From: Streptomyces longhuiensis
GTDB lineage: Bacteria; Actinomycetota; Actinomycetes; Streptomycetales; Streptomycetaceae
Assembly: GCF_020616555.1 (NCBI RefSeq)
Contig: NZ_CP085173.1
Coordinates: forward strand, 1,922,001-1,986,000
Length of the DNA: 64,000 bases
Direction: 5' to 3'
Below, in pieces: positions 58,219-64,000 of the stretch (its first letter is position 1; every line of letters starts with the position of its first letter). The position numbers were made by a program, and so were the translations under genes. A model generated the notes under the pieces. It had not been told where the DNA came from. It searched no databases and was given only the letters and a program-made list of their open reading frames with translations.

Positions 58219-60411
58219 ATGAACCTCGGTCGCCGTACCGTGCTCACCGCCCTCGGATCCGCCGCCGCACTCGCCGCCTCCGCGCCCGGTGCCACCGCCG
58301 AGAGCGCTGCGGTCTCCCGCACCCCGGCCGGCGACGCCCTGGCCCGGCTGCTGCCGCGCCACCACGACCAGGTCACCTTTCGCACCCTCCCCCACCCCGC
58401 CGTCGGCTCGGGCGACGCGTTCAGGGTGTCGGGGTCCAGAGGCCGCGTCCTCGTCGAAGGCACCACGCCCGCCGTGCAGTTGACGGGCTTTCACCACTAC
58501 CTCCGCCACCACGCCCACGCGCACTTCTCGTGGACCGGCGAGCAGACCGAGTCCCTGCCGGCGCGGCTGCCCGGCCTCACCACCCCCCTGACGCGCGGCG
58601 CGAACGTCGCCCACCGGTTCGCCTTCAACGACACCAACGACGGCTACACAGGCCCGTATCACGGCTGGGACTACTGGGAGCGCGAGCTCGACGTCCTCGC
58701 CTTGCACGGCTTCAACGAGGTCCTCGTCCACCTCGGCGCCGACACCGTCTACCACCGCACGTTCCAGGAATTCGGTTACGACGACGCCGAGATGCGCGCG
58801 TGGATCGCGGGCCCGGCCCACCAGCCGTGGTGGCTGCTGCAGAACATGTCCGGGTTCGGCGGCCCCGTGTCGCGGCGGCTCCTCGACCGGCGTGCGGCGC
58901 TCGCCCGCAGAGTCGTCCGCCGGATCCGCGAACTCGGCATGACCCCGGTGTTCCCCGGCTACTTCGGTACCGTCCCGCCGGGCTTCGCCGACCGGAACCC
59001 GGGCGCGCACACAGTCCCCCAGGGCGATTGGGTCGGCTTCACGCGCCCCGACTGGCTCGACCCGCGCGACCCGCACTTCGCCAGGATCGCGGAGACGTTC
59101 TACCGCGCGCAGAGCGACCTGCTCGGCGACACCACCATGTACAAACTCGATCTGCTGCACGAGGGCGGCAAGCCGGGCGACGTGCCGGTCGGCGAGGCCG
59201 CCAAGGCGGTCGAGAAGGCGCTGCGCACCGCCCATCCCGGGGCGATCTGGAACATCCTCGGCTGGCAGACCAACCCGCGCCGCGACATCCTCGACGCCGT
59301 CGACCGCTCGAAGATGTTCATCGTCGACGGTCTCTCCGACCGCTTCCCCTCGGTGACCGACCGCGACAAGGACTGGGCGGGCACGCCCTACGCGTTCGGG
59401 TCGATCTGGAACTTCGGCGGCCATACGACGATGGGTGCCAACACCCCCGACTGGGCTTCACTGTACGAGAGTTGGCGCACCAAGGAGAACAGTGCCCTGA
59501 ACGGCATCGCGCTCATGCCCGAGGGCGCCGACAACAACCCGGCCGCGTTCGCCCTCTTCAGCGATCTGCCGTGGACGGACGGCCCGGTCGAGCTGAAGAG
59601 CTGGTTCGAGCAGTGGCCGGTGCAGCGCTACGGCGGGCACGACGCGCACGCGGTGGCCGCCTGGGACGTCCTGCGCCGCACCGCGTACGGCACCACGCGC
59701 GCGGACAGCTGGAGCGAGGGCCACGACGGCCTGTTCGGCGCCCGGCCCGACCTGGACGTCTCCAGCGGGGCGTCATGGTCGCCGGGCGCGCTGCGGTACG
59801 ACCCGCAGGAGTTCGCGCGCGCCCTGCCCGAACTGCTCGCGGTCGCGCCGGGCTTGCGCCGCAGCTCCGCGTACGCCTACGACCTGATGGACGTCACCCG
59901 GCAGACGATCTCGCACCGCAGCCGCATCCTGCTGCCGCGGATCAAGGCCGCGTACGACGCCGAGGACCGCGCGGCGTTCGAGGAGCTGACGGGTGAGTGG
60001 TTCACCTGGCTCGGGCTGCTGGAGGAGACCGTCGCCACACAGTCGCGGCACCTGCTCGGGCGCTGGATCGCCGACGCGCGCGCGTGGGGCGCCGACGAGG
60101 AGGAGCGGGACCGCCTCGAGTACGACGCGGTGTCCCTGGTGACCGTGTGGGGTCCGCGTTCGGGCGCCGACGACGGGGGTCTGCACGACTACGCGAACCG
60201 CGAGTGGGCCGGGCTCATCGGCGGCCTCTACACACTGCGCTGGCGGACCTACTTCGACGGGCTCGCGGCCGCCCTCGCCGACGGCACGTCACCTCGGCCG
60301 GTCGACTGGTACGCCCTGGAGGACGGCTGGGTCCGGGACCACCCGGCGTACTCCGCACGGCCTTCGGGCGACATCGTCCGTATCGCCCGCAAGGTCGCCG
60401 CACGGATCTGA
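58219..60411 (+). CDS. Exported alpha-N-acetylglucosaminidase (NAGLU family, GH89)
   Basis: 730 residues from ATG 58219, chosen for TTGGAG upstream (ATG 58207 is in frame). A twin-arginine-like signal (NLGRRTVLTALGSAAALAAS) ends near ATA. NAGLU features: LTGFHHYLRHHAHAHFSW, RFAFNDTNDGYTGPYHGWDYWERELDVLALHGFNEVLV, NMSGFGGPV, MTPVFPGYFGTVPPGF, GWQTNPRRDIL, SIWNFGGHTTMGAN, and a long helical C-terminal domain (ANREWAGLIGGLYTLRW). It removes terminal alpha-linked GlcNAc from glycans outside the cell. A dre-like site links it to GlcNAc control. Confidence 0.93.
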   Translation: MNLGRRTVLTALGSAAALAASAPGATAESAAVSRTPAGDALARLLPRHHDQVTFRTLPHPAVGSGDAFRVSGSRGRVLVEGTTPAVQLTGFHHYLRHHAHAHFSWTGEQTESLPARLPGLTTPLTRGANVAHRFAFNDTNDGYTGPYHGWDYWERELDVLALHGFNEVLVHLGADTVYHRTFQEFGYDDAEMRAWIAGPAHQPWWLLQNMSGFGGPVSRRLLDRRAALARRVVRRIRELGMTPVFPGYFGTVPPGFADRNPGAHTVPQGDWVGFTRPDWLDPRDPHFARIAETFYRAQSDLLGDTTMYKLDLLHEGGKPGDVPVGEAAKAVEKALRTAHPGAIWNILGWQTNPRRDILDAVDRSKMFIVDGLSDRFPSVTDRDKDWAGTPYAFGSIWNFGGHTTMGANTPDWASLYESWRTKENSALNGIALMPEGADNNPAAFALFSDLPWTDGPVELKSWFEQWPVQRYGGHDAHAVAAWDVLRRTAYGTTRADSWSEGHDGLFGARPDLDVSSGASWSPGALRYDPQEFARALPELLAVAPGLRRSSAYAYDLMDVTRQTISHRSRILLPRIKAAYDAEDRAAFEELTGEWFTWLGLLEETVATQSRHLLGRWIADARAWGADEEERDRLEYDAVSLVTVWGPRSGADDGGLHDYANREWAGLIGGLYTLRWRTYFDGLAAALADGTSPRPVDWYALEDGWVRDHPAYSARPSGDIVRIARKVAARI

Positions 60412-60432
60412 CCACGCGGCACGACGGCCGGA

Positions 60433-60465
60433 GCCGGTGCCCTCCGCCGCGCGAAGGGCACCGGC
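60433..60465. terminator. Bidirectional hairpin terminator
   Basis: GCCGGTGCCCT (60433-60443), 11-nt loop, AGGGCACCGGC (60455-60465): 11 perfect pairs between the convergent GH89 and acyl-CoA dehydrogenase genes. Confidence 0.8.
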
Positions 60466-60473
60466 CGACTCGG

Positions 60474-61703
60474 CTAGCGGATCGGCAGACCCGAGAGGGT
60501 GCGGGCGATCACCAGGCGCTGGATCTCGCTGGTGCCCTCGAAGATCGTGTAGATCGCCGCGTCGCGGTGCATGCGCTCGACGGGGTACTCGCGGGTGAAG
60601 CCGTTGCCGCCGAGGATCTGGATGGCCTGACCGGTGACCTTCTTGGCGGTCTCGCTCGCGAAGAGCTTCGACATGGAGCCCTCGGCCGACTCGAACTTCT
60701 TGCCCGTGGTCGCCATCCAGGAGGCACGCCACACCAGGAGTCGCGCCGCGTCGATCTGCGTGCGCATGTCGGCGAGCTGGAAGGCGACGCCCTGGTTGTC
60801 GATGATCGGGCGGCCGAACTGCGTACGCGTCTTGGCGTACTCCAGGGCCTCCTCGTAGGCGGCGCGGGCCGTGCCCACCGCCATTGCGCCGACGGCCGGG
60901 CGGGACGCCTCGAACGTGGCCATGGCGGCGTTCTTCACGCGCTCGCCGCCGCCGGCCTTGGCGCGCTCACGGGCGCGTGCCATGCGCTCGTCGAGCTTGT
61001 CCTTGCCGCCGAGCAGGCAGGAGCCGGGGACGCGTACGTCCTCGAGGACGACCTCGGCGGTGTGCGAGGCGCGGATGCCGTGCTTCTTGAACTTCTGGCC
61101 CTGGGACAGACCCGGCGTGTTCGGCGGGACGATGAAGGAGGCGTGACCCTTGGAGCCGAGCTCGGGGTCGACGACGGCGACGACGACGTGGACGTTGGCG
61201 ATGCCGCCGTTGGTCGCCCAGGTCTTGGTGCCGTTGAGCACCCACTCGTCCTTGGCCGCGTCGTAGACGGCACGGGTGCGCATGGAGGCGACGTCGGATC
61301 CGGCGTCCGGCTCGGACGAGCAGAAGGCGGCGACCTTGACATCGTTGGCGTCGCCGTACATCTGGGGGATCCAGGTGCCGATCTGCTCCTCGGTGCCGTT
61401 GGCGAGGACGCCGACCGCGGCGAGCCCGGTCCCGACGATCGACAGGGCTATGCCCGCGTCACCCCAGAACAGCTCCTCCATGGCCATCGGGATGCCGAGA
61501 CCCGTCGGGTCGAAGAACTGCTGAGCGTAGAAGTCCAGGGAGTAGATTCCGATCTTGGCGGCTTCCTGGATGACCGGCCACGGCGTCTCTTCGCGCTCGT
61601 CCCACTCGGCGGCCGCGGGACGGATCACATCGGCGGCGAACCCGTGGAGCCAGTCCCTGACTTCCTTCTGCTCGTCGTTCAGATCCATCGTGAACTCGGC
61701 CAT
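60474..61703 (-). CDS. Acyl-CoA dehydrogenase
   Basis: 409 residues. FAD-dependent acyl-CoA dehydrogenase: VAAFCSSEPDAGSDVASMRTRA, VLNGTKTWATNGGIANVHVV, TRTQFGRPIIDNQGVAFQLADM, ILGGNGFTREYPVERMHRD, and the catalytic Glu in IYTIFEGTSEIQRLVIAR. Oxidises acyl-CoA to enoyl-CoA in beta-oxidation or branched-chain amino-acid breakdown. Divergent from a TetR regulator with a dyad in the gap, so likely controlled by it. Confidence 0.94.
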   Translation of the reverse strand: MAEFTMDLNDEQKEVRDWLHGFAADVIRPAAAEWDEREETPWPVIQEAAKIGIYSLDFYAQQFFDPTGLGIPMAMEELFWGDAGIALSIVGTGLAAVGVLANGTEEQIGTWIPQMYGDANDVKVAAFCSSEPDAGSDVASMRTRAVYDAAKDEWVLNGTKTWATNGGIANVHVVVAVVDPELGSKGHASFIVPPNTPGLSQGQKFKKHGIRASHTAEVVLEDVRVPGSCLLGGKDKLDERMARARERAKAGGGERVKNAAMATFEASRPAVGAMAVGTARAAYEEALEYAKTRTQFGRPIIDNQGVAFQLADMRTQIDAARLLVWRASWMATTGKKFESAEGSMSKLFASETAKKVTGQAIQILGGNGFTREYPVERMHRDAAIYTIFEGTSEIQRLVIARTLSGLPIR

Positions 61704-61732
61704 GACCCCTCCAGCACTGCGTACACTTCACA

Positions 61733-61749
61733 CGTTACTTGCGGTAACG
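61733..61749. promoter_or_regulatory. TetR-type operator between acyl-CoA dehydrogenase and tetR genes
   Basis: CGTTAC (61733-61738), TTGCG, GTAACG (61744-61749), a perfect 6-bp dyad. A weaker TTACT-CGCC-AGTAG follows at 61758-61771, and GTTACG occurs near 61820. It is 30 bp upstream of the dehydrogenase start, where a repressor would act. Confidence 0.65.
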
Positions 61750-61867
61750 GCAGTCTGTTACTCGCCAGTAGCCCCTGTCAACTCCCGGCAGCCCGTTCGA
61801 TGCCCCCAGGGCGTCGAGTGTTACGTTTCGCGTGCGTCAGGCCATCGCACGGGCGGGGAGAAACCTC

Positions 61868-62524
61868 ATGGAGACCACACAGCGGACGGAACAGCAGACG
61901 TCTGCCGAGCGCCGGCGGCGTGAGCTGCTGGAGGCCGCGGACCGCGTGGTGCTCCGCGACGGGCCCGGTGCGTCCATGAACGCCATCGCGGCCGAGGCGG
62001 GCATCACCAAGCCGATCCTCTACCGGCACTTCGGCGACAAGGGCGGCCTCTACGCCGCGCTCGCCAAGCGCCACACCGACGCGCTGCTCGCCTCGCTGCG
62101 GGCCGCGCTCGACGCCCCGGCCGAGCGCCGGCAGCGGGTCGAGTCGACACTCGACACCTATCTCGCGGCGATCGAGGCGAGCCCTCAGGTGTACCGCTTC
62201 CTCATGCACCCCTCGGAGAGCGTGTCCGAGAGCGCAGCGCCGGGCGAGCAGGGCTTCTACGTGGGCAAGCACTCCGCTCCCCTGCTGCGCCGCATGGGCG
62301 AGGAGCTCGCCGAGGTCATCGAGGAGCGCGTCGACCTCGGCCCCGGCAGCCAGCAGCTCGCGCGGGTCTGGGGCCACGGAATCGTCGGCATGATGCACGC
62401 CGCGGGCGACTGGTGGCTCGGCGAAAGGCCCTGCTCGCGGAGCGAGTTGGTCAGCAGCCTGGCCGACCTGCTGTGGGGCAGGCTCGCGGCGGCGGGCGAC
62501 AAGGTGGGCGGGCCGGGGTTCTAG
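61868..62524 (+). CDS. TetR family transcriptional regulator
   Basis: 218 residues from ATG 61868, with CGGGGAGA upstream. Helix-turn-helix: ERRRRELLEAADRVVLRDG, SMNAIAAEAGITKPILYRHFGDKGGLYAAL. The C-terminal domain (TLDTYLAAIEASPQVYRFLMHPSE, VWGHGIVGMMHAAGDWWL) is of the type seen in fatty-acid-responsive TetR proteins. Divergent from an acyl-CoA dehydrogenase, suggesting acyl-CoA control. Confidence 0.94.
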   Translation: METTQRTEQQTSAERRRRELLEAADRVVLRDGPGASMNAIAAEAGITKPILYRHFGDKGGLYAALAKRHTDALLASLRAALDAPAERRQRVESTLDTYLAAIEASPQVYRFLMHPSESVSESAAPGEQGFYVGKHSAPLLRRMGEELAEVIEERVDLGPGSQQLARVWGHGIVGMMHAAGDWWLGERPCSRSELVSSLADLLWGRLAAAGDKVGGPGF

Positions 62525-62534
62525 CCCGGAGGAT

Positions 62535-63089
62535 CTAGGACGCCGCCGTACCGGTCGCCCAAGGGGCCCGCGCCGCCTGGCGCAGCACCCTGCGGCGGCG
62601 CCACCCCGTGACGTGGTCCGTGTAGACCCGCCCCTCCAGGTGGTCGCACTCGTGCTGGAGACAGCGGGCGAACCAGCCCGTGCCGTGCACGACCAAGGGC
62701 TCTCCCCGCACGTTCACGCCCTCCACGAGGACATGGTCGAAGCGGGGCGTGCCCGCCTCCAGGCCCGGCAGCGAGAGACAGCCCTCCGGGCCGCGCACGA
62801 CCACGCCGTCCGCCTCGACGAGGCGCGGGTTCACGATGTGCCCGAGGTGGCGGACGTCCTCGTCGTCGGGGCAGTCGTACACGAACACCCGCGCGGACTC
62901 ACCGATCTGGTTCGCCGCGAGGCCCACGCCCTGGGCGGCGTACATCGTCGCGTACAGGTCTTCCACAAGACGGCCGAGCGAGGGCCCGAAATCTGTCACC
63001 TCCTCGCAGGGCGTGTGCAGCACGGGATCACCGAGCAGGGTCAGGGGTCTTACGCGCCCGGAGGCGCCCGGGATCGAGCCGTGTCGCAT
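62535..63089 (-). CDS. def: Peptide deformylase
   Basis: 184 residues from ATG 63089. All three motifs are present: GVGLAANQIG (about 55), EGCLSLPG with metal Cys (about 103), and HECDHLEG with two metal His and catalytic Glu (about 146). It removes the formyl group from new proteins. The C-terminus is basic (GWRRRRVLRQAARAPW). Streptomyces has several def genes; this one is not beside fmt, so it may be an accessory copy. Convergent with the TetR gene. Confidence 0.95.
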   Translation of the reverse strand: MRHGSIPGASGRVRPLTLLGDPVLHTPCEEVTDFGPSLGRLVEDLYATMYAAQGVGLAANQIGESARVFVYDCPDDEDVRHLGHIVNPRLVEADGVVVRGPEGCLSLPGLEAGTPRFDHVLVEGVNVRGEPLVVHGTGWFARCLQHECDHLEGRVYTDHVTGWRRRRVLRQAARAPWATGTAAS

Positions 63090-63230
63090 GGCCGTAAGGG
63101 TACGGTCAGGGCGAGCCCCGGATCCGGGGTGGTGCCGCGGTTCGGGCTCAAAGGTGGATCTCGATAGGCTGACTCCACCAGGCGATGCCGGGGGCAGGCG
63201 CGGCGCCGTACGCAAGGAGGATCCAGAACG

Positions 63231-64000
63231 ATGTCAGGCAACTCGGAGCCGCTGACTCCGCGGGCCAAGCTGGCCGTCACGGCGGGCAAGGCGGCCGCGG
63301 CGGTGTCCCGCGCGGCGGGCCGCGGCAGCGGATCGGTGATCGGCGGCAAGGTCGCGCTCAGGCTCGACCCCGAGCTGCTCGGGCGGCTTGCGCAGCATCT
63401 GGACGTGGTGCTCGTCTCGGCGACGAACGGCAAGACCACCACCACGCGGCTGATCGCGGAGGCCCTGCGCGCCGCCGGCCCCGTCGTGTCGAACGCGCTC
63501 GGCGCGAACATGCCCGCGGGCATCACGTCGGCGCTCGCCGGCGGCTCGGACGCGAAGTTCGGCGTGATCGAGGTCGACGAGAAGTACCTCGCGGGCGTCG
63601 CCCGCGACACCGCGCCCAAGGCGATCGCGCTGCTCAACCTCTCGCGCGACCAGCTCGACCGCGCCGCCGAGACCCGCATGCTCGCCGAGAAGTGGCGCGA
63701 GGGCCTGGCCGGTTCGAAGGCGATCGTCATCGCGAACGCGGACGACCCGCTGGTCGTCTGGGCCTCGTCCTCCTCGCCGAACGTGGTGTGGGTCGCCGCC
63801 GGTCAGGAGTGGAAGGACGACGCGTGGTCCTGCCCGTCGTGCGGCGGCGTGATGCAGCGCCCCGGCGACGACTGGTACTGCGGCGAGTGCGGCTTCCGCC
63901 GTCCGACGCCCAGCTGGGCGCTCCAGGGCGACTACGTCCTCGACCCGCACGGCTCGGCCTGGCCGATCCACCTCCAGCTCCCCGGCCGCGCCAACAAGGC
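63231..64000 (+). CDS. murT: MurT: Mur ligase-like subunit of lipid II isoglutaminyl synthase (3' end outside window)
   Basis: The first 256 residues are visible. AAGGAGG ribosome site. Mur ligase centre domain with ATP motif VSATNGKTTTTRLIAEALRAAG (about 63-84), GVIEVDEKYLAGVA, LLNLSRDQLDRAAE and IVIANADDPLV. The zinc ribbon CPSCGG and CGECGF (about 203 and 222), with a spacer between, is the mark of MurT. With the amidotransferase GatD, expected just downstream, it amidates the D-Glu of lipid II. Divergent from def, 141 bp apart. Confidence 0.94.
   Translation, partial: MSGNSEPLTPRAKLAVTAGKAAAAVSRAAGRGSGSVIGGKVALRLDPELLGRLAQHLDVVLVSATNGKTTTTRLIAEALRAAGPVVSNALGANMPAGITSALAGGSDAKFGVIEVDEKYLAGVARDTAPKAIALLNLSRDQLDRAAETRMLAEKWREGLAGSKAIVIANADDPLVVWASSSSPNVVWVAAGQEWKDDAWSCPSCGGVMQRPGDDWYCGECGFRRPTPSWALQGDYVLDPHGSAWPIHLQLPGRANK

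Overview
The window is high-GC actinobacterial DNA, almost certainly from a Streptomyces chromosome. Supporting signs are strong G/C bias at third codon positions, long antisense open frames, GTG starts, ATGA/GTGA stop-start overlaps, and Streptomyces hallmarks: a conservon (histidine kinase, roadblock/LC7, DUF742, GTPase), a cysteine-type leader peptide ahead of sulfonate genes, and a DasR-like site. I found no rRNA, tRNA, CRISPR array, insertion sequence or origin.

Layout. 1-4.4 kb: the end of an MFS transporter, then a Zn dehydrogenase, a mannitol dehydrogenase/fructuronate reductase and a ManD-type dehydratase, which together look like a gulonate/fructuronate-to-mannonate-to-KDG operon. 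4.4-6.8 kb: an AT-rich inverted repeat, a promoter, a small membrane protein and an M20 amidohydrolase. 6.8-9.2 kb: a decayed Rhs/YD-repeat toxin gene (5' end missing, one internal stop, toxin end missing) with an intact small gene that may be an orphan immunity gene. 9.4-12.7 kb: a TetR regulator, a secreted dipeptidase-like amidohydrolase with a discoidin domain, and a YjbQ protein. 12.8-17.1 kb: leader peptide, attenuator-like hairpins and an ssuC-B-A-D alkanesulfonate operon, followed by a flavoprotein monooxygenase with a perfect inverted repeat in its first codons. 18.3-24.6 kb: an MltG-like protein, an ABC exporter divergent from a MarR regulator, and a giant FAD/Fe-S oxidoreductase.

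24.6-31 kb: an intergenic repeat, a Tat-exported GH109-type enzyme, DctA, a secreted PNGase A-like protein and a lipoprotein L,D-transpeptidase. 30.9-34.7 kb: a two-gene heterodimeric ABC exporter whose two nucleotide-binding domains have lost complementary motifs. 34.7-39.7 kb: membrane hydrolase, DUF3516 helicase, TesB thioesterase, TPR protein. 39.7-46.7 kb: DUF6397 protein, an extra LC7 protein, a PPOX/F420 enzyme, a complete conservon and an MHYT membrane protein upstream of it. 46.9-52.2 kb: methyltransferase, alpha/beta hydrolase divergent from a PadR regulator with a clear operator, unknown proteins and a secreted esterase. 52.5-60.4 kb: fatty-acid desaturase, an SNF2 helicase/SWIM pair and a GH89 alpha-N-acetylglucosaminidase behind a DasR-like operator. 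60.5-64 kb: acyl-CoA dehydrogenase divergent from a TetR regulator, peptide deformylase and the start of murT.

Recurring themes are glycan breakdown (GH109, PNGase A-like, GH89), uptake and use of sugar acids, C4-dicarboxylates and sulfonates, and several divergent regulator/target pairs with readable operators. The least explained items are the intragenic inverted repeat at 17.25 kb, the asymmetric ABC pair with a Gly-Ser microsatellite, the MHYT-plus-conservon arrangement, and the decayed Rhs locus.
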